NCBI GenBank assembly: GCA_903898675.1
Contig: CAIUGM010000020.1
Span: 16,324-80,323 of the forward strand
Direction of reading: 5' to 3'
Origin: an uncultured Verrucomicrobiota bacterium
GTDB taxonomy: Bacteria; Verrucomicrobiota; Verrucomicrobiia; Opitutales; Opitutaceae
Length of the DNA stretch: 64,000 nt
The translations under genes and the position numbers were made by a program. This document shows positions 43,022 to 52,846 of this stretch, one piece after another. A model generated the notes under the pieces. It was not told where the DNA came from. It searched no databases and saw nothing but the letters and a program-made list of their open reading frames with translations. Each line of letters opens with the position of its first letter. Position 1 is the stretch's first letter.

Positions 43022-44842
43022 GTGATCGATCCGACGCCCAACCAGGAAAGCGCGTGGCGGACTCTTGCGCGCTCGGCCCCGCGCCGGCGCGTGTTGCTGA
43101 CGCTGGCGAGCGCCTGTGCCGCGATCTATGTCGGTTTCGTCGCGGTCAAGCCGGCGCAGGCCCAGACCCTGGTCAATGACTACGGGTACTACCTGATCAC
43201 CTTCACCCTCGGCTGGTTTGTGGTTCACCTCGTCCGGCTTGCGCGGGAGTCAGCGGCCACCGCCGGGCCGCCGGGATGGTCTGTGTGGCTTCAGCCTTCC
43301 CGGCGCTGGGCCGTGCTCGCCATCGTCGGCTCCGGGATCCTGTGCGTCATCGCCGAGGCCCCGCGCGAGAAAATCATCTACGACGAGTATGTGCTGCAGG
43401 CGACCGCCATGCAGATTCACTTTACCCGCAAGGTCTCGACGCTGGTGCAGGGCTACGACCTGAACGGCGTTTTCCTGCCGACCCAATACTACCTCGACAA
43501 GCGGCCCTACTTTTTTGCACTCCTCCTGTCGCTGGTCCATGATCTCACGGGCTACCGGACCGCGAATGTCTACTGGCTGAACGCCGCGCTCACCTTTTTC
43601 ACCCTGACCATGCTGTTTGTGGTGGTGCGCCGCCTCGCCAACTTTTCCGGCGCCATCCTGGCGGTGCTGCTCATGGGCACGCTGCCGCTGCTGGCGCAGA
43701 ACACGAGCGGCTCGGGCATGGAGGTGCTCAACCTGGCGATGATTTTGCTGAGCCTCTGGCTCGGCCTGCTCGCGGTCGACCAGCCCAGTGAAACCAGCCT
43801 GGGCGCGTTCGTGCTCGCGGTGGTGCTGCTCGCGCAGTCGCGGTACGAGTCGGCGCTATATGTTTTCCCCGTGATCGTCGTGCTGGCGGGGATCTGGTGG
43901 CGGGGCCGGCGGGTCATTCTACCCTGGGCCGCCGTCGCGGCCCCGTTGCTGCTGGTGCCGATCCCGTTGCTGCAGCGGGTGCTCTACGCCCGGCCCGTCA
44001 CGTGGGAATTGCCGCAGAATGTGGACAGCCGTTTCGGGCTGGTCCACCTGGAAAACAACCTGCGGCATGCCGCCGCCTTCCTCACCACCTTCTCGAGTGA
44101 AAAGCCCAACTCGCCCCTGCTGGTCTTGCTCGGGGTCGCGGGCCTCGCCGGTCTGGTCTACCTGCTGGTCCGGCGGCCGGCGCGCCGGTCGGCCACGCCG
44201 GCCCAATGGGTCGCGGGCCTCTTCGCGGTGGTGGTGGTGGCGAACCTTGGCCTGCTCATGTTTTATTTCTGGGGCGAGCTGGACGACCCGATGGTCTCCC
44301 GGCTGGCGCTGCCGTTTTATACCCTGCTCGCGGTGTGTGCCGCGGCCTGGCTCGCCGTGCTGGACGCCCGCCGGCCCGCGACGCGCTGGGGGATTGCCGC
44401 GGTGCTGGTCGCGCTGCCGCTCACCTACGGCCGGGCCACCCCGCTGCATCTCTACACGAGCCAGAACGTGATCGAGGCGGAATTGCTCTGGGAAAACGCC
44501 TGGGTCGCCGCGCGGCCCCCGGGGGCCCGCTTCATCATCACGAACAAGTCGTGCCTGCCCTGGCTGCTGCAGCATGAAGCCTCCCTTTTCTTGCCGGCCG
44601 CACGCGACCGGGCGGCCCAACTGGCCTTCCATCTGCGGGAGGGAACCTTCGCGGAGGTTCTCGTGATGCAGCGGCTGCGCGCGAGCACGGCGCGCGGCGA
44701 CTTTACCGTCGATGCCGACGACCTGCTGCCCGAGGGCTTCCAGCTTCAACTGCTGGCGGAGAAGCGTTTCGGCGCCACGCTGGACCGCATCAGCCGCCTG
44801 ACCGCGATCAATCCGCGCCCGTCCGTCCCGGTTTCCCCATGA
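43022..44842 (+). CDS. GT-C type membrane glycosyltransferase-like protein, paralogue of the previous gene
   Basis: About 606 residues with about eleven membrane segments and a C-terminal soluble part. The first loop acidic pair is KIIYDEYVLQA, and LDKRPYFFALLLSLVHDLTG repeats the wording of the upstream gene, so this is a tandem duplication. Start is uncertain: GTG 43022 lies 11 bp after the previous stop, while a TTG at 42989 would overlap it. The end overlaps the methyltransferase start by 4 nt (ATGA). Sugar donor and acceptor unknown. Confidence 0.75.
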   Translation: MIDPTPNQESAWRTLARSAPRRRVLLTLASACAAIYVGFVAVKPAQAQTLVNDYGYYLITFTLGWFVVHLVRLARESAATAGPPGWSVWLQPSRRWAVLAIVGSGILCVIAEAPREKIIYDEYVLQATAMQIHFTRKVSTLVQGYDLNGVFLPTQYYLDKRPYFFALLLSLVHDLTGYRTANVYWLNAALTFFTLTMLFVVVRRLANFSGAILAVLLMGTLPLLAQNTSGSGMEVLNLAMILLSLWLGLLAVDQPSETSLGAFVLAVVLLAQSRYESALYVFPVIVVLAGIWWRGRRVILPWAAVAAPLLLVPIPLLQRVLYARPVTWELPQNVDSRFGLVHLENNLRHAAAFLTTFSSEKPNSPLLVLLGVAGLAGLVYLLVRRPARRSATPAQWVAGLFAVVVVANLGLLMFYFWGELDDPMVSRLALPFYTLLAVCAAAWLAVLDARRPATRWGIAAVLVALPLTYGRATPLHLYTSQNVIEAELLWENAWVAARPPGARFIITNKSCLPWLLQHEASLFLPAARDRAAQLAFHLREGTFAEVLVMQRLRASTARGDFTVDADDLLPEGFQLQLLAEKRFGATLDRISRLTAINPRPSVPVSP

Positions 44843-45594
44843 GCGAACCACTGCTAACCTACGACCTCTCGCTGCTGGACCAGAGCCTCGCCAAGTGGCG
44901 GAGCTCACCGGCGCTGCGGGCGGTGTATGCGGATATTTATCACGAGATGGGCCTGGCGCTGGCCCCGGGCAGCATCCTCGAGATCGGCTCGGGCATCGGG
45001 GTGGCCCGGGATTATTTCCCGGGCCTGGTCACGAGCGACGTGGTGGCCACGCCCTTCGTGGATCGCGCCGTTTCCGCGTACGAGATTCCGGCGCAGGGCT
45101 GGGGCAATATCATCGCCATGGATGTGCTGCACCACCTCCCCGAGCCGCTGCGCTTTTTCGAAAGCGCGGCCCGTGCCCTCGCGCCCGGCGGGCGCATCAT
45201 TTTGGCGGAGCCGGCGGGCACGGCCTGGGGCCGCATTTTCTACCGTTGGTTCCACCATGAGCCTTGCCGGCCGGAAGAAATAAGGCCGCCCTACCAATTC
45301 GTGGCCGCTGCCGATGGCGAGTTTGCCAACATGGGCATGGGGCAGGCCCTGTTTGGGCGGGGCGTGCCGGACCTGGTCGCGGCGTCCCTGGAGAAATCCG
45401 GATTGAAGATCGTGGGCGTTCGCTACCGGGATCTGCTCGCCTACCCCGCGACCGGCGGATTCTCCCACTCGGCGCTCCTGCCGGCGGCCGGCCTGCGGGC
45501 CCTGCTGGCCCTGGAGCGGCTGCTGCCGCAGGCGCTGCTGCGTTTTCTGGCCTTGCGGATGATCGTGGTGCTCGAAAAAAGGAACCCTGCATGA
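44839..45594 (+). CDS. Class I SAM-dependent methyltransferase
   Basis: A 251-residue Rossmann-fold methyltransferase. Motif I is SILEIGSGIGVARDYF; the acidic/post-I region ATPFVDRAVSAYE follows, and motif II is IIAMDVLHHLPEPLRFFESA. The C-terminal half may pack against the membrane (GLRALLALERLL). Together with neighbouring GT-C genes it probably methylates a lipid-linked sugar or a glycan. It overlaps both neighbours by 4 nt (ATGA at each end), so expression is tightly coupled. Target not known. Confidence 0.85.
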   Translation: MSEPLLTYDLSLLDQSLAKWRSSPALRAVYADIYHEMGLALAPGSILEIGSGIGVARDYFPGLVTSDVVATPFVDRAVSAYEIPAQGWGNIIAMDVLHHLPEPLRFFESAARALAPGGRIILAEPAGTAWGRIFYRWFHHEPCRPEEIRPPYQFVAAADGEFANMGMGQALFGRGVPDLVAASLEKSGLKIVGVRYRDLLAYPATGGFSHSALLPAAGLRALLALERLLPQALLRFLALRMIVVLEKRNPA

Positions 45595-47015
45595 ACCTGC
45601 GCGAACATTTTGACTGGGTGGCGGACCATGATGCCCGCGCCCGCCGGGAGCAGCAGGGGTTTCACGACCAGCTGCTGCGCCAGCACCGGTACCATATCCC
45701 CGAGGGGGAAAGCGTGCTGGAATGGGGCTGCGGCGCCGGCGACCTGCTGGCCGGCCTGAAGCCGTCGCGCGGCCTCGGCCTCGACCTGAGCCCCCGCATG
45801 CTCGCCCACGCGCAGGAACGGCACGGGTCCGTCCCGGCCCTGCAATTCCGCGAGGGTGACATCCAGCAGGAGGTGATCACCGAGAAATTCGACCACCTCG
45901 TGTTGAATTACCTGATCGGGTACCTGCCGGACGTGCAGCAGGCATTGGCCAACATCCAGTCGGCGGCGCACGAGCGCACCCGGCTCCATCTCACCACGCT
46001 CAACACGCCCTGGCACTTCGTGCTCCGGCTCTGCACGAAGTTCGGCCTGGTAATGCCGCAGCCGCCGAGCAACTGGCTTTCGCTGGACGACCTCGTGAAC
46101 CTGCTCGAGCTCGCGGGCTGGGAAGTGGTGCGCAAAGAGACCCTGCAACTGCTGCCGGCGGAGCTGCCGCTGGTGTCGGGATTTTTCAACCGCTTCCTCG
46201 TGCGGCTGCCGCTCTTCCGGCTCTTCGGCGTCACGGTCTGGCTCACGGCCCGGCCGCGCCGGGCCTGTCCCGTCCCGGGCGAGATCACCTGCTCGGTGAT
46301 CGTGCCGGCGCGCAACGAATCCGGCAACATCCGTGCCGCGCTCGACCGCATTCCCGTCCTGGGCACGCGCACCGAGGTGGTCTTTGTCGAGGGCCACAGC
46401 CGCGACGACACCTGGGCGGTCATCCAGCGGGAAACCGCGGACTATCGCGGTCCGCACGTGGTCCGCTGCCTCCAGCAACCGGGCAAGGGCAAGTGGGACG
46501 CCGTGCATGCGGGCTTTGCCGTGGCGCGGGGCGCTGTCCTGGTCATCCAGGACGCCGATCTTACCGCGCCGCCCGAGGATCTCGCGAAATTCTACGACGC
46601 GCTGGCCAGTGGCAGCGCGGAATTCGTCAACGGCAGCCGGCTGGTCTACCCGATGGAAAAACGGGCGATGCGCTTCCTGAACCTGCTCGGCAATAAATTT
46701 TTCGCCCTCGCGCTCAGCTACGTGCTCGGCCAGTCGGTCAAGGACAGCCTTTGCGGCACCAAGATGCTGCTGCGTTCCGACTACGAGCGGCTGCTGCGCC
46801 GCATCACCGTGCTGGGCGACTTCGATCCCTTCGGCGACTTCAACCTGCTCTTCGGCGCCGCCCTGCTCAATCTCCGCATCCGCGACCTGCCCGTCCGCTA
46901 CAAGGACCGCACCTACGGCGAGACCAACATCTCGCGTTTCAGCCACGGCTGGCTGCTGCTGAAGATGACGTGGTTCGGCCTGTGGAACGTGAAGTTTCCC
47001 CGCCTGCGCCCGTGA
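45591..47015 (+). CDS. Methyltransferase - family 2 glycosyltransferase fusion
   Basis: A 474-residue two-domain protein from ATG 45591. Residues 1-225 are a class I methyltransferase (SVLEWGCGAGDLLAGLKPS; LGLDLSPRMLAHAQER; LVLNYLIGYLPDVQQAL). Residues about 235-474 are a GT2 glycosyltransferase (SVIVPARNESGNIRAALDRI; the DAD motif in LVIQDADLTAPPEDLAKF; KDSLCGTKMLLRSDYERLL; RYKDRTYGETNISRFSHGW). The GT part resembles polyprenyl-phosphate or dolichyl-phosphate sugar synthases. It would link sugar activation with methylation in one chain. Overlaps: ATGA with the gene before, GTGA with the gene after. Confidence 0.88.
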   Translation: MNLREHFDWVADHDARARREQQGFHDQLLRQHRYHIPEGESVLEWGCGAGDLLAGLKPSRGLGLDLSPRMLAHAQERHGSVPALQFREGDIQQEVITEKFDHLVLNYLIGYLPDVQQALANIQSAAHERTRLHLTTLNTPWHFVLRLCTKFGLVMPQPPSNWLSLDDLVNLLELAGWEVVRKETLQLLPAELPLVSGFFNRFLVRLPLFRLFGVTVWLTARPRRACPVPGEITCSVIVPARNESGNIRAALDRIPVLGTRTEVVFVEGHSRDDTWAVIQRETADYRGPHVVRCLQQPGKGKWDAVHAGFAVARGAVLVIQDADLTAPPEDLAKFYDALASGSAEFVNGSRLVYPMEKRAMRFLNLLGNKFFALALSYVLGQSVKDSLCGTKMLLRSDYERLLRRITVLGDFDPFGDFNLLFGAALLNLRIRDLPVRYKDRTYGETNISRFSHGWLLLKMTWFGLWNVKFPRLRP

Positions 47016-49033
47016 ATCCGCCTGCGCGCCCTTCGCCGTCTCCGGCCGTCCGGCGTCGCACGGAGTTTTTCTGGCTGATCGCGCTGACCGGGCTCTGGAC
47101 CTTCGGCTGGCTGGCGCGCGAGCCGGGTATGCTCCAGGGGCTCGACTACCGGCGCTACTATTTCTTCAACGCGGACTGGCTGCGCCGTTCCCTGCTGGCC
47201 GGGGAAATTCCCTGGTGGAATCCGCACGTCGGTCTTGGCCGGCCGTTTGCCGGCGACCTGCAGACGACCGCGTTCTATCCGCCGGCGTGGCTGCATGCCG
47301 TGCTGGGCGTGCCGGCCGCGACCATGGTGCTCGTGTGGCTGCACCAGGCCTGGGCGGCCTGGGGCATGGGCCACCTCGGGCTTCGGCTGGGCTTGTCGCG
47401 GGCCGCCGCCTGGCTGGGCGCCGGGCTGCTGGTGGCCTCGCCCGTCTTTGCGGCGCGATTCATCAATGGCGGAGTCCACTACGGCATGGCGCTCTGCTAT
47501 CTGCCCGGCTTGTTCTGGCTGTTGCTGCGCCTCCTCGACGAACCCGGCGGAGGCCGCGTCGCGGTCCTTGCGACCGTCTCGGCCCTTCAGTTGCTGTGCG
47601 GCCACCCGCAGGTCTACTGGCTGACGCACCTGGGACTGGCGGTGTTCGCGCTGCTGTGGACCGCCGGTGACGGCTGGTGGGTGCTCGTGAAGGGCGTTTT
47701 TTTATTCGGGGCCGCGCTGCTGCTCGGCCTCGCGCTGACGGCGCCGGTCCTGCTGCCCTTCATTGAGCTGATCGGGGAAAGCAACCGCGCGGGGATGTCC
47801 CCGTTGCTGTCGACCCAGGGCACGATGCAGGCGCGCGACTGGCTGGGCCTGGTGGTGCCGCCGTCCGACAGTTTTATTCCCGATATCGAATCACTCGTCC
47901 TCGTCGGCGCGCCGGTCCTGCTGATGGCGGTCGCGGCGCTCGGCCGCTGGCGCACCGACCGGGCGGTGCGGGCGCTGGCCGGACTGGCGTTGGTGGCGGC
48001 AGTGCTGGCGAGTTCGCTGCCGGAAATTATCCGCCAGGGTTTGATGATGGTCCTGCCGGGATTCGCCGCCTTCCGGCTGCCCGCCCGGCTGGATGTCCTC
48101 GTGGTATTTGCCCTGCTGCTGCTGGCGGGTTCCTGGCTGTCCGCCGTGCGGCGACCACGCTGGCTGGTGGTCGCCGCCGTGAGCCTGACGGTGCTGTCGT
48201 TCGCGGCGGGTCTGCCGACCATGAAGCGGTGGTACGTCCTGCCGGCCGATTATCCGGCCGAGCCTGTGGTGGCCGGGCTGGTGCGCGAATTGCAGGCGGG
48301 GGATCCCGCGCGCGTGCCGCCGCGCTTGAATTTCTCCGCCCGGCACATCCGCGAGAACAGCGGCATGGTGACCGGCCACAGCACCTTCAACGGCTACGTC
48401 TCGCTTTATCTCGGCCGCGTCTGGGAATACGTGCACCTGGCGGCGGGGCTGCCGCCCCCGCCGACCATCAACACGTTTCCCGATGTCCGGATCTTTGAGC
48501 GGGATCCGTTCCTCTACCAGTCGATGAACCTGGCCGGCGGTTTCGACACGCGCGCGAAGGAGATGCGCCTGAATGCCGCGCCGGATCCGCGCGCCTACCT
48601 GTGCTATGCCTCGGCGGTGACCACCGACTGGCACGACTCGATCCGGCGCATGGTGACGGGTCATGATTTCCACCGGACCGCGCTCCTTGAGTCACCGGTG
48701 GCCGGTCTGGCCGGGAAAGGGCGGGGCACGGTGACGATCACCGGGTTTGCCCATGAAAGCGTGTGGCTCCATACGGAGTCGGACGCCCCGGCTGTCTTGG
48801 TGCTGGCGGAGGCGTGGTATCCGGGCTGGACGGTGACCGTTAACGGGCAGGACGCGCCGGCTTTTCCCGTTAACGCGTGGATGCGCGGAGTCCGAGTGCC
48901 CTCCGGCCAGGCCGAGGTGCAGTGGCATTATCGCTCCCGCTGGTTTGCGGCGGGCTGTGCGGTCGGAGCCGCCGCGCTCGTTTTGCTGCTGGCGCTGGCC
49001 CTGCGATCCAAACCGCCGGAGGTGCTGGCGTGA
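47012..49033 (+). CDS. YfhO-like / GT-C polytopic membrane protein
   Basis: A 673-residue protein starting at GTG 47012, overlapping the upstream stop (GTGA). About twelve membrane segments are followed by a long extracytoplasmic C-terminal domain (about residues 390-650) and one last membrane helix (CAVGAAALVLLLALAL). YfhO-type features are WWNPHVGLGRPFAGDLQTTA, PARLDVLVVFALLLLAGSWL and the final-domain wording LVLAEAWYPGWTVTVNGQDA, which is typical of YfhO-family C-termini. YfhO proteins are linked to glycosylation of surface polymers. Specific role unknown. Confidence 0.78.
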   Translation: MNPPARPSPSPAVRRRTEFFWLIALTGLWTFGWLAREPGMLQGLDYRRYYFFNADWLRRSLLAGEIPWWNPHVGLGRPFAGDLQTTAFYPPAWLHAVLGVPAATMVLVWLHQAWAAWGMGHLGLRLGLSRAAAWLGAGLLVASPVFAARFINGGVHYGMALCYLPGLFWLLLRLLDEPGGGRVAVLATVSALQLLCGHPQVYWLTHLGLAVFALLWTAGDGWWVLVKGVFLFGAALLLGLALTAPVLLPFIELIGESNRAGMSPLLSTQGTMQARDWLGLVVPPSDSFIPDIESLVLVGAPVLLMAVAALGRWRTDRAVRALAGLALVAAVLASSLPEIIRQGLMMVLPGFAAFRLPARLDVLVVFALLLLAGSWLSAVRRPRWLVVAAVSLTVLSFAAGLPTMKRWYVLPADYPAEPVVAGLVRELQAGDPARVPPRLNFSARHIRENSGMVTGHSTFNGYVSLYLGRVWEYVHLAAGLPPPPTINTFPDVRIFERDPFLYQSMNLAGGFDTRAKEMRLNAAPDPRAYLCYASAVTTDWHDSIRRMVTGHDFHRTALLESPVAGLAGKGRGTVTITGFAHESVWLHTESDAPAVLVLAEAWYPGWTVTVNGQDAPAFPVNAWMRGVRVPSGQAEVQWHYRSRWFAAGCAVGAAALVLLLALALRSKPPEVLA

Positions 49034-51282
49034 ACGCGGTGCTATTGCTGGGCGAAACCATCGCCGTCGCGATCTCGGCCTGGCTTGTCGTCCGGCTGCG
49101 GGCGGCGGACGCGCGCGATGGCATCGAGCAAGCGACTGCGTGGGGTGTGTTATTCGTTATGATCATCGCCGGGAGCGGCGTTCTGCTCGGCGCAACCGGT
49201 GGCCTCGGTCGCGGCGGTTTCGCGGCGGTGCAGTTTACCACGTTGATCGCGCTCCTGTTCGTTCGCCGCCGACACCTGCCCGCCGATGCGCAGGCCGCGG
49301 GCTCGCTGGCGCGCGCACTCGGTACGCCCCTGGGAAAAGAGCGGGCAGTATTTTACCTCGCAGTCGGCTTGGGGTTGTTTCTCGCCGCGACCGGCCTCCT
49401 GGCGGCGCTCGCCGAGCCGGTCGTGTACGATGCGCTGACCTACCGGCTGTCGCGCATCGGCCACTGGCTGCAGGAGGGCGGGGTGGCGCACTTTGCGACC
49501 AATGATCCGCGGCAGAATTACATGCCGGTCGTCCCGGACTTGGTGATGGCCTGGCTGGTCAGTGCCTTCCCCGCGGGATTTCCCGCGGCGGCCCTCGCGC
49601 AATGGGGCGGCGGGGTGCTGCTGCTGCTTGCCACCATCGGGCTCGCGCGGCTGGCGGGTCTCAGTCGGGCCGCGGCGCTAGGCGCGGCCTGGCTGGCCGC
49701 CGGTACGGCGAATGTCGCGCCGCAGTTTACGACCGTGCACACTGATCTGCTGCCGGCCGGCTTGCTCGCGGCCGGCTGCTATCTCTGGCAAGCGGCCGCG
49801 CGGCGCGGTCAGGGTTCGTGGGTTGCCGGAATCGGCGGCGCCCTGGCGCTCGGGGCGAAGGGCACCGTGCTCTACCTCGGGCCGACGCTGCTGCTTTGGG
49901 CGCTGTGGACGGGCTGGCAACTGCGTGTGCCGCTAGTCGCGTGGCGGCGCACGGTGCTCGCGACCGTGGGGGCGGCCGCGGTGTTCGCCTTGCCGGGATT
50001 GGTACAAAACTGGCGGACCTATGGCGGTCCGTTCGGCCCGCCGGAATTTGTGGCGATGCATCATCAGGGCGCCGGCGGCCAGCTGCTCCACAAGACCCTG
50101 CTCAACCTCGGCTCCTCCTTCGTGCAAGTGCTCGAACCGAATTCCCAGCCCCCGGGCTTGCAGGCCGCGGCCCGGGCGGTGGGCGCTCCGCTGACGGCGC
50201 AATTGCCCACCCGGGATTCCCTCAGTTATGAAAACCTGAACCGGCGCGAAACCCTCGCGGCGATCTTCGCCCGGCAGGAGCCCGATGCCGACGCCACCTC
50301 CTTCGGGCTGCTGACTCTGGTCCTGTTTTTTGGCGGGACCATGCTGGCGGTATTTTCAAACCGGGCCGGGTCGGCTGAGATCCGGCGTTGGAGCGCCGGG
50401 GTCGCGGTGTTTTTCATTTTCTTTCATGCCATGCAGCAGTGGCATCCGTACGCGTTCCGGTACTTCGTGCTCGTCGCGCCCTGGCTGGCGGTGATCGCCG
50501 CCTGGGGTCTTGAGGCCTGGCCGGGCAAGGTCGGGCGCGGGGCCTGGGTGCTGGCGCTGGTCGCCACGGCCGCCACTGCGTGGCAGGTGCTCGCGCACAC
50601 GCACCAGGCCGGCTGGCGGGCGGCGACGCAGCCGGAGCGCTCGCGAAATTACCTGGTCTACCACGGCTGGCGCGAATGGGCCGGCCGGCTCGATGAACCG
50701 GCCGCACCGTTGCAGGTGGCGCTGCCCTTCAATCGTCCGCTCGCCGCCTTCTACCGGCTGTCACCGGTGCGAACGGTTCACCCGCAGGTCGAGGCGTCGC
50801 TGGCCGGCCTCTCGGCCGAGCAGGCGCTCGCGAAATTCGGCGGCGGCTGGCTCATCGTGCCGGCGCTGCAATTCATGGGACACGAAGGCCGTGTCCGGGC
50901 CAGCGTGTGGCTTTACGACGGAGATCCGGTCAGTCCCTTTAGTGTGGTGGCCTACCATCAGTTGGCGATTGGCGGGCAGCTGGAGCCGATCACCTATCGC
51001 CACCGGATCGTGGCCACGGCCCACACGCAGCGGCATGAACTGCTCGTGCGGCCCGGCGACGCCGGCCGCATTACATTCCATTGTGACGCGGTGACTGCCG
51101 CCGGCTGGAGTTATGCGATAGTCACACCCGCGGGCACCCTGCAGGGAAACTGGCCGGGTGGGGTGCAGGATATTTCACTGACGCTTGCGCCCGACCAGGT
51201 GTCGGAAGTCGTGGTGGTTTTCGCGCCGTACGGCGACTACACGTCCGACCATTTTCCACCCGCGCTGGACATCCGACCCTAG
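49030..51282 (+). CDS. Large polytopic membrane protein, GT-C-like, with C-terminal soluble domain
   Basis: A 750-residue protein from GTG 49030 (GTGA overlap). There are about twelve membrane segments and a long C-terminal extracytoplasmic part (about 540-750). Early loop text VVYDALTYRLSRIGHWLQEG and NYMPVVPDLVMAWLV fits GT-C fold proteins of unknown donor. The protein belongs with its neighbours by position more than by a recognisable family signature. Its stop codon shares the CTAG at 51279-51282 with the stop of the opposing gene. It is the last gene of the plus-strand unit. Confidence 0.68.
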   Translation: MNAVLLLGETIAVAISAWLVVRLRAADARDGIEQATAWGVLFVMIIAGSGVLLGATGGLGRGGFAAVQFTTLIALLFVRRRHLPADAQAAGSLARALGTPLGKERAVFYLAVGLGLFLAATGLLAALAEPVVYDALTYRLSRIGHWLQEGGVAHFATNDPRQNYMPVVPDLVMAWLVSAFPAGFPAAALAQWGGGVLLLLATIGLARLAGLSRAAALGAAWLAAGTANVAPQFTTVHTDLLPAGLLAAGCYLWQAAARRGQGSWVAGIGGALALGAKGTVLYLGPTLLLWALWTGWQLRVPLVAWRRTVLATVGAAAVFALPGLVQNWRTYGGPFGPPEFVAMHHQGAGGQLLHKTLLNLGSSFVQVLEPNSQPPGLQAAARAVGAPLTAQLPTRDSLSYENLNRRETLAAIFARQEPDADATSFGLLTLVLFFGGTMLAVFSNRAGSAEIRRWSAGVAVFFIFFHAMQQWHPYAFRYFVLVAPWLAVIAAWGLEAWPGKVGRGAWVLALVATAATAWQVLAHTHQAGWRAATQPERSRNYLVYHGWREWAGRLDEPAAPLQVALPFNRPLAAFYRLSPVRTVHPQVEASLAGLSAEQALAKFGGGWLIVPALQFMGHEGRVRASVWLYDGDPVSPFSVVAYHQLAIGGQLEPITYRHRIVATAHTQRHELLVRPGDAGRITFHCDAVTAAGWSYAIVTPAGTLQGNWPGGVQDISLTLAPDQVSEVVVVFAPYGDYTSDHFPPALDIRP

Positions 51283-52826
51283 GGTCTTGCGGGCAGGGCA
51301 CTCTTCCGGACCAGCAGCAGGGCGTCGGCGTCCTCGTAGGCGACGAGGAAATCCCGCTGAAAAATCGCCTGCCAGCGCTGCCGGTCCGCTGGCGGTGGAT
51401 TGCGGAAGGTCGGCATCGACCACGCATAGTTCAGGTTGCCGTTCTTGTAGAACGCGAGGAACGGCACCGCGGGATCCTGGAAGATGGCCTCGAGTTCGGC
51501 AAACGTGACCAGGTTCAGTCGCGCTGCCTGCGGCGCCGGATAATCGAAAGTCGCGGTGAACGGCCCCATGCGCAGGGCGCGCGGGACCGGCCGGTCGGCC
51601 TCAACGGCGAGGATGATCTGCGGCCCGATGAAGGGCCGACCGGGGGGCAGGTACTGCCGCACCACCTGGGTTTGCCGGGCGATCCGGGCGGGCAGCGAGG
51701 GATCGTAGGCCGACGCGTTGAGCGGCAGAAAAACCGACAGGGTGCCCCGGCGGTCCGGCGGCATCGAGGGCCATAGCAGGGTGACGGCGACCGAGAGGTT
51801 GAGCAGCAACAGCCCAAGGGGAACCGCCGCGGACCGCAGCCAGGGCAGGGATGCCCCGGCCCGCCACAATCCCGCCGCCACCACGAGCAACAGCGGAGGC
51901 AGGAAGGGTACGCCGTACTCCTCAAAAACGCCCGAAGGCAGAAGGTTCGCGGCCAGTGCGAGCAGCGTCGCGAAGAGAACCACGAGCTCCCGCCGCTCGG
52001 GAAGTTTTCGCTGCACCGCGGCGTGACCGGCGTTAAATACCAGTCCCAGCCACAGCGCCGGGGCGAGGGCCGCAATCATCGGCCACGTGATGTGCCAGTG
52101 TTTTTGGGGAACGGACAACCGGTGAAAGCCCAGGGTCCAGAAATACGCCGCCTCAGGGGCCGCGAGATAAAACGGCAGCAGCAACAGCACGGGTGCGAGC
52201 AGTGATCCGGCGGCGCTCAACACCCAGGGCCGGGCCGGGCGCAGCGGCAGCTCGAGCGCGGCCGCCAACCAGAGCACGGCGAAAAACGGCGCCGCCGTCA
52301 GGCGGCAGCCGATGCCGAGCGTGGCGAGCCACGCGAGGAGGCAGACCTTGCGCGGCCCCGGGGCCCACTCGGTGTAGACCCAGAGCGCGGCCATGATGAT
52401 GAGGCCCACCATGGCGTAGGTCTTACCGAGATGGACGAACGACATCCACGGCGCGGACAGCGACAGTAGTGCGCCGCAACCGAGGGCCCAGGCCGGGCTC
52501 GTCCGGCGGGCGAGCCAGCGCACCGCGAGCACCAGGGTGAGCGCGCCCCAGAGTCCGTTGACGGCGCGTTGTTCCAACAGGCCGAAGCCGGTCAGGTGCA
52601 TCATCAGCCCGTTGATGTAAGGCAGTAGCGGCATCTGGGTGTAGCCGAAGTCCCGGTAGGGCAGGTCGCCCTGCCAGACGCTGCGGGCGGCGACGGCATA
52701 GAAGCCCTCGTCGTAATTCTGGCCGCTGTAGAGGATGTTCCAGCTGGCAAAAAGGAGATGCGCCCCGGCGAGCAGGAGGATCAGGACCAGCGGCCAGCGC
52801 GGACGGAAGGCGGCGGTTTGCTTCAT
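51279..52826 (-). CDS. GT39-like membrane glycosyltransferase
   Basis: A 515-residue protein with about ten membrane segments. The first loop carries NYDEGFYAVAARSVWQGDLP, with the Asp-Glu pair of ArnT/PMT-type GT-C enzymes, followed by YRDFGYTQMPLLPYINGL, where bacterial GT39 proteins read similar YxxYGxxQxPLxPYL text. A soluble C-terminal tail (about 430-515) follows. It is 20 bp downstream of the larger GT39 gene (52847-54898), same strand, and converges on the 49030 gene with overlapping stops. Donor and acceptor unknown. Confidence 0.8.
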   Translation of the reverse strand: MKQTAAFRPRWPLVLILLLAGAHLLFASWNILYSGQNYDEGFYAVAARSVWQGDLPYRDFGYTQMPLLPYINGLMMHLTGFGLLEQRAVNGLWGALTLVLAVRWLARRTSPAWALGCGALLSLSAPWMSFVHLGKTYAMVGLIIMAALWVYTEWAPGPRKVCLLAWLATLGIGCRLTAAPFFAVLWLAAALELPLRPARPWVLSAAGSLLAPVLLLLPFYLAAPEAAYFWTLGFHRLSVPQKHWHITWPMIAALAPALWLGLVFNAGHAAVQRKLPERRELVVLFATLLALAANLLPSGVFEEYGVPFLPPLLLVVAAGLWRAGASLPWLRSAAVPLGLLLLNLSVAVTLLWPSMPPDRRGTLSVFLPLNASAYDPSLPARIARQTQVVRQYLPPGRPFIGPQIILAVEADRPVPRALRMGPFTATFDYPAPQAARLNLVTFAELEAIFQDPAVPFLAFYKNGNLNYAWSMPTFRNPPPADRQRWQAIFQRDFLVAYEDADALLLVRKSALPARP

Positions 52827-52846
52827 GGCTGCGCGGAGTTGGGCGC

